From Ulva prolifera (Eukaryota > Chlorophyta > Ulvophyceae > Ulvales > Ulvaceae): DNA of 64,000 bases. Under the pieces are notes generated by a model. The model saw nothing but the letters and a program-made list of their open reading frames with translations, did no database searches and was not told the origin of the DNA. Shown here one piece after another: positions 23,151-37,209 of the stretch. The DNA lies in assembly GCA_023078555.1 (NCBI GenBank), contig CM041199.1:7507315-7571314 (forward strand), in the 5' to 3' direction. Position numbers and translations under genes: made by a program. Within the stretch, counting starts at the first letter, position 1. Each line of letters opens with the position of its first letter.

Positions 23151-24263
23151 GGTCCACAGCAGCGGTGTGCTACCTGGCTCCACGGCTTTGCCTTTGTAAC
23201 ACAGTAGCGGTGCACGTCGTTTCCGGAACACGCGATTGTGGCGATGGATGTGATGTTGCCGTGCGGCATGACTGATATAAAGGCTGCGATTTACCCAAAC
23301 GGTGACTGGCCCAGCACAGGCCCGCAGAAAACAATACAAATGCCCAGTAGAACCAGCAGCACGGCCACGTGCCTCCTAGTACCCGGACACCGACCGCTCA
23401 ACCAACGAATTTCTACAAATTACATCTGAGGGTGTAGGACTTGTTGCCCAGAACTTCCAATGCTGGGATGGTGATGGGGTGGGGACTCGTGCACATGGAA
23501 GCGTAAGGATTTTCAGCCTGGTGCAGTGTCTTGGGGTCCTGCCGGAGCCCACAATGGATGCAGAAGAATTGCACGTGGAGTCAAAGCGTGTTGTACGTTT
23601 AGGGGCAATGCTGTTGTGCTTGTGATGCGCTGTGACGCTATGCAGTGCCGAAATTGCTACCTTCCTCTCCAATTCTGCCCTTCCAACGTGCATACACACG
23701 AGCACAATCGGGCAAACACATTCTGGGGCAGAGCAGAACCCCGCCAGCAGCCTGCAGCTCCGTCGCCAGCTCTACCAGGCACAGACATCAAGAGAGAGTG
23801 TTGCTGCCTCAAATACCAACTCATAGTCCCTCTGTGCTCAATTGAATCCATGTTGCTGACCCAAGATATTGCACCTTGTTTGGTGACACCTCCTTTGTGA
23901 ACAGGCAAGTGCAGAGTCCCTCACACAGAACCATACAGAACTTGCTCACACGAGCACTCTCACAAGCATCAGCTCCACTGAAGGTTGATCACATCAGGAG
24001 CTCCAGGTGGGTCACGACTGGTCCGGATCTGGCTGGTGCAGTCCATTGCAACCTACAAGTCGGGCTTGATCGTCCACTCATGTGTACCGTGTGTCGTTGA
24101 CACATTCGCGGGCAATAGGGCTGGTGCAGTCCATCACTTCCTCCTCAGACTCGAGCTTCCAGGCCAGTGTACCAACTGTGTGTATTTGAACACAGTCACA
24201 GGCAGCAGTCAATTCCAGAGGGTTGTCTGTCTGTAAGAGCCAGCCTGGGCAAGACATGGTACA
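23151..24263. other. No confident gene; one orphan TIR end
   Basis: 'ggctttgcctttgtaacacag' at 23184-23204 resembles the right end of the GTGTTACAAGG elements. No protein or RNA gene is supported in the rest. Confidence 0.4.
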
Positions 24264-25956
24264 CTAGAGCTTGAACCTGGACAAGTCACGAACTTTCGTG
24301 CGCTTGGATAGCACCATGGCCACGGCTGGCAGCTTCTTGACTGCGGCGGACCATGTCCGCAGGTTTGTGTGGTCCTTGAGGAGCTCTTGCAGTGAGACTA
24401 GCTGCCTGCCAATGTCCAGCAAGGACCAGATGAAGAAGTCAGCGTAGCCTGGAGTGTCTCCTGCAGCATGAGAGAGACTCCTCAGAAGCAGACTTCGCTG
24501 TGTTACAAGGATGAAGGTGGCAAGGCGGGCAGCACCGCGAAAGAAGCAAGCAGACCAAGCACAAGCCCAGACACCCACGTACGCAACACCCACCACGCTC
24601 AGAAAACCCACCACGTGCTCAGCAAACGACACAGATCCGCAGACTGCCACGCACATACCCACACACCTACCCAGACTTCACTGTGTGTGATGATAGCTGC
24701 TCTAGCAAGTGTACGAAGAGAAGACCACCGTGTTCCAGGGCAGGCCACGGTGGTCAGGGCATGCTGACAGCTCTGCGCGACAGCTGCTGCGTGCGGACGT
24801 GTAGCGAAACAGCCGGGAACAATTGTGCAATGCTTCAGCGAATTCGGCATTGCGGCAGTGGGTCCCGCAACCACTGCAGCCTGTCTGTCACCAGCACTCC
24901 TCCTCAACAGACTCAACGATCTATGACTGACCAGGCCAAAACTTGATTGATCACCATCATTTCATGGCGCATTGCTGCAGTTCCCCCAGGCGGTCAACAT
25001 CCTGACAATACCTGTGTAATCTTCGCCACGGTGATCTGCATCTGTACGAGCTGGACACTTGGAGAAATAAGGAATGCGTTGAGTGCATATGATCCTTTAC
25101 GACAGTGCTACCTTGCCTGAACACACGCCCTCTACACAGGAATATGAGCAGTATGATGATAAAAGCCCGGTGTTCGCAGTGGCTGGGATTGGAATGACAC
25201 GAGTTGCGCGCTCAGACTTCGCCAGGATATCAAGCAACTGTATGTAGACCGGATGCCCAGGGTATCATCTAGACATATGTACTTGTGTTTGATCATGGGC
25301 AGCGTGACCCTGCCTATGCCCTCAAGGTTGAAGCCGATGATGTGCGTGCTCAGTGTCGGACATACCATGGAAGAACTTGTGATTCCCCAGAACCTTGCTC
25401 CAGTTGATAAGGTACTCTGGAAGGCAGTCCTGGAATGCTTTGGCCGACTCCCTGACCTCTGTCTCCTCCATCAAGTTCACCGCGACATAAATTTGTGCCA
25501 TCGGCATTTCCTGAGCAGCCTCGAATGCAGAGTCAGCTTGAGCAGCACGCACAGGATCTTCTCCATCACGACCACTGATTCGGCTTAGGTATCTCAGAAT
25601 GCTGCCAGTCTGAGCAATGGGTTCTTCATCCACGTAAAGGACAGGCACCTGCATGCAGCCATGACTGCCCTTGGCCTGGCTACAATGGCAACAGTAAATA
25701 AAAAAAACCTTATGCAACACATGTTCTTGTCGGTGTGACGTGCTCCCACCCGATTGCTGGAGCCAGAACGGGGGAAGTGAGGCTGCTGGGCATGTCGCAC
25801 CTGGTCGTAGGGCAGCATTTTTGCGTCCTTTGTCCGTGCAAAAACATCAAACTCAAGAATATCATCCTGAAAGTCCAGATCGCAGAAGTGCATGTACATC
25901 CTGATGGCCTCCGCCCTACCGTGCATCGGCAAGTATTGCAGCTTCAACGATGGCAT
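24264..25956 (-). CDS. Glutathione S-transferase, sigma-like (211 aa, 3 exons)
   Basis: Cytosolic enzyme conjugating glutathione to electrophiles. Exons on the minus strand: 25956-25801, 25648-25366, 24460-24264. Junctions are GT-AG (CAG|GTGCGA; GCAG|GTGCC; CATG|GTATGT; GCAG|GAGAC) and the joined length, 636 nt, is exactly 211 codons plus stop. The N-terminal thioredoxin fold begins MPSLKLQYLPMHGRAEAIR; Tyr8 is the expected catalytic Tyr. The G-site VPVLYVDE and TGSILRYLS follow, then an all-helical C-terminal domain with NHKFFHGDTPGYADF across the second junction, as in sigma-class enzymes. Intron 2 (905 bp) holds a copy of the GTGTTACAAGG repeat at about 24499-24700. Sigma class is the best fit by eye; other Tyr-type classes are possible. 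Confidence 0.93.
24499..24700 (+). mobile_element. GTGTTACAAGG-family element fragment in the GST intron
   Basis: Left end 'tgttacaaggatgaaggtgg' followed by 'caaggcgggcagcaccgcga' and a CA/CC-rich body, the same order as at 44972 and 60638. No right end is visible nearby, so it is truncated. It lies wholly within intron 2 of the glutathione S-transferase gene. Confidence 0.65.
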
Positions 25957-26763
25957 TTCTGGTCACCGTTGCGCATAGACTTGCGAGAACATAACGCAGT
26001 GTACAGCCGACCCAAAAAAAAACACTGAAGGATTGCGCTACGGACTGCACGTGCGCTGCAAATGAAACTGACTTGTATCTCGAGATACGACCTCGGAGTG
26101 GCCTGGACGCGTTACCAAAGCAAGAAACCTCAGTAATCACATCGAAAACTTTTAGGTGCTTTCCTGTGAGGCCACATCAGTAATTCTTGCAAGATTCTGA
26201 GATGCTCCGAGACACCATTTCTGGGAATGCATTGTAGTGGCCGCACAGGACTCCTGACCGCAACCCCCGGCCGTCGAAAGCGGCTCGCTTGCTATCGGTA
26301 CAGCTTGAGAGCTGTCGCAGAGCAATGCAACGTTCTCCTGTGCTGCCACGTATTCGACAAGAAAATTCTTGACTCGGTACAACTCTCTGGTGTTGGCGAA
26401 CCGAACATTGTTAATCTCGAGTGCACCCGATTGAGTGGCACAATTATATGCTGTTCAGCACAGTAGGCATAGCCACACATTTGAACTCGATTGAGAAGTC
26501 TCGTGTCAACAGTAGCCATCCACGCATCACCTGCTGCAGACCCCATACAGGTTGCACACTCATTACAACTTGGCCCTGCAACAGACTCAATGCACAGCTC
26601 CGCTGCATGCCGTAGATACATGCCTTTTGCAGCAGTCCTCAAGACATCATTCAGCTTGCAATGGCACAGCAGCCATCCACAATCCGCAGCCCGCATGTGG
26701 GTGCAGCGGAGCACATGCGCTCGAAAGCGTCCCTGGGAACCGTCCAGGGGCTCATGCGGCACC
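25957..26763. other. Spacer between GST and PDH E1 beta
   Basis: Contains the 5' flank of the GST gene and the 3' flank of the PDH gene. No other gene is seen. Confidence 0.5.
26563..26567 (-). terminator. Possible TGTAA polyadenylation signal of the PDH E1 beta gene
   Basis: TGTAA on the minus strand about 197 nt after the stop codon. TGTAA is the known chlorophyte polyadenylation signal; assigning this instance is inference, since a pentamer occurs often by chance. Confidence 0.3.
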
Positions 26764-29700
26764 TCACTTGCCACAGACCTTGCGTGCAGCGGTCACAACG
26801 TCATCGACACTGGGCAGAGCGGCAGACTCTAGGTTGGCTGCATATGGCATCGGGACCTCCACTCCGGTGACCCGCTCAACAGGTGCATCCAGGTCATCAA
26901 ATGCGAGCTCCATCACAGATGCTGAGATTTCGGATGCAATGCCACAGTGAGGCCAGCCCTCCTCCACAGCAACACACCTGCACACTGCCTCAATGTCACA
27001 GCATCGCCTGCAAGCAGACCAGCAGTCCATGCTGTGGGCAGCCATCCATGCGCTAGCATGGCACACTGGCGTGCCTGCTCGTCTACATGCTACACTGTCA
27101 TAATGTGCGTAGACTCTTGTAGATGCGTAACTCCACCTCCGATATGTGTGCAGCTAGCAAGGAGTGCTAGCTCAAGCAGACACTGGCAGCTGCATTGCGC
27201 AGCTTCTGGCTGCCAGCTTGATGCCAGACTGGTAGCCGCAGCAAGAAGGAAAACTGTGGCCTGCGTGGTAAAGGTCGAGAAAGCTTGAGGCAGCGCTAAG
27301 CACCACCCTGTCACACATAGCTGACACTCACACGACCTCAGCCACACCTATGAGTTTTAGCCACGGATGAGAGAACCGTGCCCCGGTCCAGGGGCTTCAG
27401 AGATCGTAGGTTGATCACCTCAGCACTGATGCCGACCTCCTTCAGCTTGTCTGCAGCTTCCATGCAGTAACCAACCTGCAGGCAGTCTCTACCTTCCTCA
27501 CTTATGCAGGATATAAACACCCGCACACCTGACGGCATCATATCAATGGTGTAGACCCCAATCACTTCATGGGACAAGGCGTGGCAATATCACTTATCAC
27601 AGTCAGTGTCAGCACACCATTTTGCTAAATGCCACCAGTGTGACATCGCTGCCTTCCCGCATGACCTTGGCTTTGCCGATTGGCAGTGTGAAGTCTGCTC
27701 CTAAGACCTCATCTGACACAGGGAAGCTCATTCCATACAGCAGCTCATTCTCGAGAATGCAAACAGGGTCTGGGTCTCGGATTGCAGCCTGCAATGTGGC
27801 AGCATGCTGTAGAGCACACGGAATGAAAGCTGAAGGCAGTATGGGCTTGTAGCTGCAGGCATCATACACCGCAATCCAGGTTGCATCATCTGCCTTATTG
27901 CAACCCTTCCTTGTCGAGCAACGAAAAGTGAGGACTGTCAGTGGTAGCCAGCACAGCTTAGCATGGCAGAACATGCAGAGTGCGTTGGCAGATTAGACCA
28001 GCATATAGGTCAGAAATGGTCTCCCATGCAAATCTAGAAAGCGTGTCTGGGAAAGGGTGTCTGGAAAGAGCAGCTCAGAAGCAGGGAATAATGGACTGTC
28101 TGAGATGAGTTGCGAAGTACACACGCACATGGCATGCTGCCAAGTTTGATCACCTGTCACAACAGCTTCAGTGCATTCGAAAACAAATTTGGCACTGGAT
28201 GCAGAACAAGCACCACAGTGTGATGAGTCTTGATGTCTACCTGGGCCTGAATTTGCAGACATGTAGTCATTGACCTGAAAATTGGTGCACACAAAATGCT
28301 ATCAGATGGCGGCTGACACCAGTATCCTACCAGCATCAGCATGCCTACATGCTGCCAGTTGATCAACCACAAACAGCCGGCCACTATTCAAATGAACGAG
28401 TATGAACACAGCAGCAGCATCTGGGACAGAACACGATCGAAGCTGGTATGTGAAACGAAGCAGCGTCACTGAGGGAGCCAGGGAGAACCTGGGCTGCGGC
28501 TGGTGATAACAGTGGGACATAACAGGAACACCAAGCCTGGCAGACATTTGCGATAGAGTTCTGGCACAGACCAAATTCGCAAAAATTTGGCACGACATGT
28601 CGCTGGAATCAAGATAAGAACCCATGTCATCTGTGTACGCTTGGGGCACTACTGAACCACAAGCACTGTAGACAAGAGCAACAACACAATGGTCACAAAC
28701 GTAACATGGTCTGAATCAGTGCACGGGTCCAGACACCGCACACCAGCGGCAACCAAAAGTTGAGCATAGCAGCTGAGCAGCGACAGCACTTGCAGTAGCA
28801 CTGTGGCACTCTCAACCAGCATGTTACCCATTGACGTATTTGCGGCTGGCATTGCCAAGAAGGTGCGGCATAGCACTGGAAGCATACCTTTGTCAGGCCC
28901 CGATGGTCCTCAGCGTCATACGGCACGACCACTTTCAGCCCTGGAACAGAGCTGTACCATGCTGCGAAGCACTGCGAGTGCTGAGCAGCAGTGCCTGCGG
29001 CAGCCCCGTTCGGGCCGCGGAACACGATTGGAGTGTTGATTTGGCCAGCGGACATGTACAGCGTCTTTGCAGCGGAGTTGACGATCTGGTCGATGGCTTG
29101 CATCGCAAAGTTCCATGTCATGAACTCGAGAACCGGGCGCATGCCACCCTGTGCAGCGCCGACTGCCATGCCGGTGAAGCCATGCTGCACCACCGTCGAC
29201 ATGTTGAGCTGCGGTGCAGCTTGCGGCAAGCAGACTGACACGTTTCTACGAACCACAGTATGCGCAACCAGGAGCACGAAGTGATAGTTGCCAACAAAGT
29301 ATGTGCCAAAGACGTGTTCTGCAGCAAGCATTGCTGTAATGTGTGCCGCATGCAACATTCAGCCTATAGCTCCTGGGCAGGCAGTACAATCCACGTGCAG
29401 ACGTGCAAGATTACTTTTGCATATCAAGCTCAGCAAGTTCATTGCGTAGGAACGCCTCCGTGGCCGCACGCCTGAAGCTATGCTGGTGTGTACTACTGGC
29501 AAGAACCTCACCTCTGTAATTGGGGTATCACGGACTCGCGCTGCTCCATACTTGGCGAGCAGGCCGCGGGTAATCTGTAAATACATACACCTGTAAGAAT
29601 ATCAATCCCAAAACTATCGCAGGGGTGTGGATACTGACATGGAGTGGTTTTGTGTCACGGACAGCACTCACCTTGTAAGCGCCCTGGTACTCACCGACCT

Positions 29701-30279
29701 GCATAGATGAGGGGCCCGTGACAATTTCATATGAGAGAGTCATGGATTGTAAACACGTTGTAAACGGACAAACAATACCGCCATAGAGAAGCCAGTTCTG
29801 TGGTTCAAAGGGATAATCTGGAGCATGTTGTAGAGGTCTGATCACGTACTTCTTCACCCATGACAAACACTTTGTCATCTTTTGCCATTTCCTCGTCGAT
29901 TGCGCTGTTGATGGCATCCCGGACAGTTAGCTGCATTCAGGAAAGCTACACTGAGTCGGATGTACCACAGTTCACGCTGCTGTCGACACACAAAACGTAT
30001 ATTTCTCACCTCTTTGGCTGCTGATGCCATCCATCTGGTCTGGCATTCTGTGAAACTGGTGCCCTGCAAGTAAATGCGGTCACCAACGCTGTCGTAGTGT
30101 GACGGAAGAGGTAGCCACCGTATGTCCTGGCAGTAAAGGACATACCAGAGCCGACAGAGCACTTCTGCATCTTGTCGAAAGCATTCTCTCAGGTCAAGTG
30201 CGAGATCCCAAACTATCTTGCAAAGTACAGCCGACGCAATCGGGAACGCTGCCAGAATGACTCGTTGCGCCAGCGACAC
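26764..30279 (-). CDS. PDHB: Pyruvate dehydrogenase E1 component subunit beta, mitochondrial (361 aa, 9 exons)
   Basis: Beta subunit of the thiamine-diphosphate E1 enzyme that decarboxylates pyruvate in the mitochondrial PDH complex. Exons (minus): 30279-30229, 30063-30010, 29930-29850, 29698-29672, 29574-29512, 29184-28888, 27788-27618, 27475-27348, 26977-26764. Every junction is GT-AG, mostly phase 0 (the last phase 2), and the sum, 1086 nt, gives 361 codons plus stop, the family's usual size. Signatures: [26 protein letters not shown] with the ThDP-activating Glu; [49 protein letters not shown]. Exon 1 plus MASAAKE gives an Arg-containing presequence, but exon 1 (17 aa) is the least certain; a different first exon is possible. 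PDHB-type rather than plastidial, judged from similarity to the mitochondrial protein. Confidence 0.95.
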
Positions 30280-32317
30280 AGCCAGTGCGGCACCTACATA
30301 TTCGGTCGCTATTCCCGCAATTGGGATCCGATGTTCGTCGACTGTGCTTCAAACTCTTCTGAAGGCGCGACATGCATGAATTGCGCTAGTGTCCTCCACA
30401 CGCATGCAGCGGTGTCGAGCAGGTACGCTGCAGCCAGTAGGCACATGCAAATGTGAGCGTCCATGACATTGCACCAGTCCATGTGGACGAAAGGCAGATT
30501 GTGCTCGGGACTCCTAAAGGCTGACCAGTCGGGGCGGCATGGACAGACGCTCCTGCATCAACGTTTTTCGTCGCCACAGCACCGCAATTGTATAATGCTT
30601 GAGACTATGCATAGTGCAGATACATTATGCAATTTGTGCGAAACACGCAATTTGCTGTACAGAACACTCCAATAGCCTCTTCCTCGGAGTGTTTGCTGTG
30701 CAGCAGTCATTGAAATGCACATGCGTTCCCTGGACTTCAAGAATCAACTTGAGAAGGCTGTCTCAGATGATGGAAGTACATATCACCGTCCTGGCTGCAT
30801 GCCTGGGACGTTCCTACCTGTGTAAAATCTATGTTGTCATGTCTACTAGGATTCCCACCATTTTGACATCCAGACGAATATGCCCAGCAGTACATAATGA
30901 TCGCACATTCGTAGTTGCATTGGACCGAGTAGTCGATATTCAACGGACTTGTGCCTCTTCGTTGCATGTCTGCTTGTTTGTCTACTGCAAGTCACATCTG
31001 CTGTAGCTGCGATCGTTATGCAATCATCTGTACGCGGGCTTCATCCGCTGAGACAGGGTACGCACATGCATCACGCATAATGTATAATCGCAGGTCGGTG
31101 TTCTGCGCAGTGTTTATGATAATAGCAGTAATTACACTTATGCCGTGACACTGTTGCGGTGTGTCATGCTGGCCGAAGGTGGCAGTGTCTTCACCGGTCA
31201 TGGCAAATCTGGCCCAGCTTTGCTACATTGTCATACGGCAACTGCACGATGTGCAGCATTCAAGTAGAGCAAGTTCAAGCTGCATGGTCGCGTAAATATG
31301 TGTCCTGCACTTGGATGTGGGAGAGCATGAATTCCCCACGTCATGGGATTTGGCACGTGGCATTGACCGTGCAGGCATCACTCTACAAGATGGCAAGCTC
31401 CACTGAGGCGCCTAACTTTGCTAAGACAGCAGCCGGTGATGCAAGACATTGCAACAGATCGCTATGACCTACCTGTTGCCCGAAGCCCACACCGCGTCAT
31501 GCTGTAGCTACAACCTGGAACACAGAAGTATGCCTGCATTATACACAGTAACATCGCAAACGTACACAAGCAACGATCTTTGCCTCAGAGAAGTGTGACA
31601 CATTCATTTAGAGCTTGATACACGGGATATCATCATTGCTTTCATGCTCACAGTTTACAAGCAGCGATTACAGATGATGTTAGAGATTACGTCCACAGTG
31701 GAAGGAATATTGGACAACTGTTGCCATATAAGCTGCAACCGTGACAAATGCACTGATACATATTGATATGTATAGTAAATAGATGAAGTGCTGTTAGAGT
31801 AATATTCTCAGGTTACATTTCATGGTGTACACAGCTGACTCGCCTACTTGCTCTACCTCTCCCATTTCTTTATCTTTACTCGGCAACCAGGGAAAATGTG
31901 CTGCTACACCAGAAAAAACGCCTCAGGAACATATCCAGCCGGCAGGCACACAGTCGGAGCTACACCAGATCACTGCTGCCATTAGGTCCACACTCAGCCA
32001 GCTCACAACTCGCGTAAATAACAAACAGAAAATATGAAAGCTTGCTCATGAACAATTTTAGACAATAGCCGCTGTACAGCTGTTGAGAACAGTTGACGCA
32101 CACTCGGCGGTGACATTCCACTACCGTTGTACAATTCAACACCCCATGCTGAAGCAATACCTTAGTACAGGTGATGGACGTCCCCCGAAAACGATTCAAA
32201 TGCGATCTTCAGAACAGATGAATAAAGAGAGTCGGGGGCAGAAATACCGACTCGTTGACAATACACCTCTCCTTAACGATCTGCTTTGGTGCGGCCATGC
32301 ACACGAGGTGCTCCCTG
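30280..32317. other. No gene seen
   Basis: AT-richer DNA with short frames only. It should include the promoter of the PDH E1 beta gene, but no motif is clear enough to annotate. Confidence 0.45.
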
Positions 32318-33321
32318 TCAGTGTCCTTCTGGTACCATCGGGAACAGCCTTAGAGGCGCTGTTCTTCGAAGGAACGGCTGCATCTCCCCGCCGGGACAAG
32401 ACAACCCACCGCTGCACTGGGCAACACCGGCGGGCGAATGCTGCGGCAGCTGATCCCACCGACGTTGACTCCCGGGTCTGTGCGAAGAAGCTAAAATTGA
32501 ACCATCTTCCGCTGTGCTGTCTGTCTTGGCGCCATGCGGCTGGTCTAACAACGGTCCGTCGGGACCATGTCGCGGCAACATACCCGTTGCGGACATTAGC
32601 AAATCTCTAGTTCGCAGTTGGGCAGAGGATGTCAGAGGAAGAGACTGTGCCAAATGTGAATGGCTTTGTTGCGACAACTGATGAGGTGGAACGAATTCGT
32701 TCGCCGCAGGGCTTTCGTTGGGTGACGAAGGACGCTTTTGCTTCAATGGAATCGAGATGGGCACCGAGACGCCCTGCAAGTTCAATGTTGTTTCATGGAG
32801 ACGAAGGCATGAACACCTTATGCAGTTCGCCGTGAACAATGTACATGCACCTAAAGATTCGCCTCGGGATGCGCTCCAGCTACATTTCTGTAAGAAGCGG
32901 CAACCGCAATGGACTGTAGCGTATGTGACAGCTTCGTGCTTCATGTTTGGTACAGGGCATGGTGAATTGCAGTAAAGGACGAGCGGTCGTGACCATTCTG
33001 AAAAGCATTGTGCGCACCATGTTCGCGGGAGCCAGCTGCTTCAGATATGCTGACGGCCTATGATGCTGCTTTCCTAGATGTTTATGAGTACCTGGACACC
33101 ATCTGACATGTTGCTCGACTGAGAATACACGGGCGCGCGCGATCGAACCATCTATTACGCCTACTGAGACCGACTGCAGAGAGGCTCAGGTCCGCACCAC
33201 TGCCCAAATTGCTGCTTCTGGCTGCTGAACATTCAATGTTATCACTAGGCATCGATCGAGATTCATGGAGGTCATCCTCGAGCTCAAAAATGTCATCTGA
33301 GCCAGCCATAGTCATCGACAT
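32318..33321 (-). CDS. Doubtful two-exon gene, Ser/Pro-rich product
   Basis: A frame starting at 33321 reads MSMTMAGSDDIFELEDDL, an acidic, plausible N-terminus. A second frame (to 32318) reads GVSVPISIPLKQKRPSSPNE and continues rich in Ser, Pro, Gln and His. A donor CAGATG|GTGTCC near 33104 and an acceptor CTTGCAG|GGCGTC near 32788 would join them in phase 0. The 3' part is unresolved: the frame ends at 32318 without a recognisable domain. It could be part of a regulatory protein with disordered regions, or not a gene. No function proposed. Confidence 0.3.
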
Positions 33322-35209
33322 GCAGCACCCACTGTACGGTACGATACGATCCGTCGGAAGGTGGCTTCTCCAGCAATCGAGTGTTGAGCAATAACAATCA
33401 CTCTGCTGAACAAGCCAAAATATCCAAACGATGCCCAGACGTGGTCACCCGTGTTGTCGAAGCAGTGTTGTTTGCTGGTCCAACCTAAGAGTACGTAGCG
33501 CTCGCCGACGATCCAAAAGTGTATACCTATTCGACCTTCTCCTTCGAGGAGTCCAGTATATGTTTGTGGTGGACGCTGACCAATTGCCGCCCATGCGAAT
33601 CTGTGCTGGAGGTCATGCCGATATTGAGCACAAAAATGCACAAGATATACGCGAGATGGCGAAGGCCCTTGCTGACGTCACACGCTCACACATTGTGGTC
33701 AGGCACGTGCACGTCTCCACATTTCAAACACAGATTGTCGCAATTTCTCAGGTTGAGCCACAGCGCTATGCATAGGCACGTGGATAACGTGCGTCATTCT
33801 GGGCACAGCAGAGATACACGTGTACATGCTACCCACATCCGCGTGTGGCCAGCACACGCAATCGATTACTAGCTTCGGCGAAACGCTGAGTAATATGGAT
33901 ACACATAGACCATCTACGTTTTCGCTTTAGCAGCAGCCTCGGGATGTCCGTCATGTCATTTGATCGCGTTGGTACCTGGTAGCGGTCAAAGGAGCAAGAT
34001 CATGGTCAGCATCGGCTGAACCAAATTTTCATGGTTTTTTGCGGTGGGCCGAGGAAGAGCTCAGCGACCAGTCTGACTCTGGCGAGTCACTTGCAGTCGA
34101 GGTGGGTCACTTCTCCCGGGCGACGGCTGGCCATGGCGCCCGTTACAGGCCTGTTGACACCGATTAAGAAACATTTTAGCTCATTGTTTGCACCTTTTTG
34201 AAGATGGCTCTCCACGCGCGTGGTCACACTAGGCCTCAGCGTGACATCCACTCCGGAGATTCCACAGATGAGAGTGCACAGCACACGCTCCACTCCGCAA
34301 AGCAGCATGTCCATCATTCAAAATCGCATGATGTATTCATTCTGCAATGATGATCCTGATCTACTCCCCTTGCCAGCGGCTTGTGTCCTTTTCTAGTCCC
34401 ATCTGGAAGCAGTACATGCTTCCAGTAAATTCAAGAATCCAGGTTAGATCCCCCTAGCTGACTCGGGTACACACCGCACACACGAGCCTCTACTGAAGCT
34501 ACTGCTGGATCGACTTGATCAAGTTCCTGAGCCCATACGCATGGTGCCACCCGCATCTCAAGCTACAGTCCAAGGACACAGCTATGGCTACGGAGCTGCT
34601 ATGGCTATCTGCAGCCTTCGATGTGCCTGGGCGCATGCATATGGCTCTGTGTGGCTGGCTCCTCAAACATGCAATCATGCGATTCACAACAAGCATACAT
34701 GTCAACAACAGCGGCAATGTTGCCACGCAAGGCAGCCGCTCTTCCGTCTGGTGGTCCGTCTGGTGGCGACCTGTTTCACATGCGCCGGCTCAAATTGCCA
34801 ACCCACTTGACCCCATGAACGAAGCTGATGATTATGTGAGCAAACATGATTACACCTGCGACTCGACCCTACGTTCACTACTATAGCTCGTACATGCTGT
34901 GCCCCACTTGCCAGCAGGTCTGCGCAAGTGGCACCTGTGCCTCGCGTCCATCATGATGTGCATGCCATATACCACGCATGTCAAATGAAACATGGCGTGA
35001 TCCCACATCAGGCCATCCTATGTACAGGCACACCCGCCTCCCAGTCGACACCATCACGACACGCAGCAGGCACTTTGGAAACATGCATGGCGTACATGCT
35101 TATGTGGCCCATTCCTGTGCACCCAAACATTTGCCGGCTCAGATGGGCTGCATAAGCGGCACAGTGGAGCCATCACTGGCACAGCATGCACAGCACGCAC
35201 TCTGCACCA
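33322..35209. other. No gene seen
   Basis: Short overlapping frames on both strands. A minus frame ending near 34087 reads EVTHLDCK, which echoes an LRR, but only one half-repeat exists. Confidence 0.35.
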
Positions 35210-35941
35210 CTACCTGACGAGCTTGCGTCCATGGCCAGCCGGGGCCTCCGCTCCAGCGCCGTCAGCCGCTTTGGGCGTTACTGCATCTTCCGCAGTGGCC
35301 ACACCGTCAGCGGCCACCGTGTGGCCACCGCACCCTGCTGCGGCGCCACGAGAATGGCATGCATGCGTGAACACAACGTCGGCGGAGGATGCACTTAAAG
35401 CTGACTGTGGAGGCCGTGCGGTGCGTGCATGGCGCCACCCTTCACTGCGCGCTCGCTGAGTGGTGTGATGGGCCAACGCGTGCGGAATCGTCTGGAGTGT
35501 TGGGCCGCGAGCATGGACGGGAGCCCTGTCCGCGTGCCTGCAGATGCACATTAATCCAAGAAGGCCAGACCTGAGAAGGCCATCTAGATCTGGTGCGAGA
35601 GGACAGCGGTCGGCCACGGCTGTAAACAGGACCCGTGTGCTGCGGCAGCTCACCGTGTGAAGCGCCTGTGTACACGTCGCCGGCGTCTCCCCTGTCTGCT
35701 AGCTGCTGCTTGCGCATCTTCTCCTTCTTCTCAGGTAGCTGATGATCCGAGTCAGTGGTCGGACACAGCAGAAGAATATGCATGCGGCGGCGACTAAGAA
35801 CATGGCGATTTGCGCAAATCGCTTAAGGATTCGGATGGCGTCGTCGCCAGTGGCCGTGCAGCTCCATTCTATGCTGAAGCCGGTCCAGTAGGTACCGCAG
35901 TATATCTCTGCATGCACAACGCTGGGGATCACTGATGGCAT
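35210..35941 (-). pseudogene. Membrane-protein family member A (single-pass TM exon plus Ala-rich tail, probably broken)
   Basis: The minus frame from 35941 encodes a Cys-containing stretch (YCGTYWTGFSIEWSC), then a transmembrane segment IAMFLVAAACIFFCC. Family members C and D continue with a basic, Gln-rich juxtamembrane segment. Here the equivalent (KKEKMRKQQLADRGDAGDVY) is in another frame, so a frameshift separates the TM from the tail. A later Ala/Gly-rich frame ends at 35210 with GHGRKLVR. The ectodomain exon would lie beyond the (CA)n tract and was not found. Family membership rests on architecture and the KMRKQQLA / KRNREQQLA resemblance. Confidence 0.45.
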
Positions 35942-35959
35942 GTAAGAGGAGCAAGGAAG

Positions 35960-37007
<1,048 letters not shown>

Positions 37008-37135
37008 GGATATATAGTTCGATATATGGATCCGGACTACAGCTGATGGACCACTAGCTTGAGCCACAATCGATCGGCGGGCTTTCCAGGGCCAACTTGA
37101 ACCCCCTTGTTCTTTAAAGAACAATTGAATCAGCG

Positions 37136-37155
37136 CCCCCCCCCCCCCCCCCCCC
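37136..37155. repeat. (C)20 homopolymer
   Basis: Twenty consecutive C just beyond the (CA)n tract. Confidence 0.95.
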
Positions 37156-37209
37156 ACCCCCTGTCTGGCATGCACTCATGATTGCAAGTGATCATGGCTT
37201 ATCGGGGCA

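Noticed and set aside
34087..34317. LRR relic (EVTHLDCK)
   Set aside because: Only one half-repeat; too short to separate from chance.
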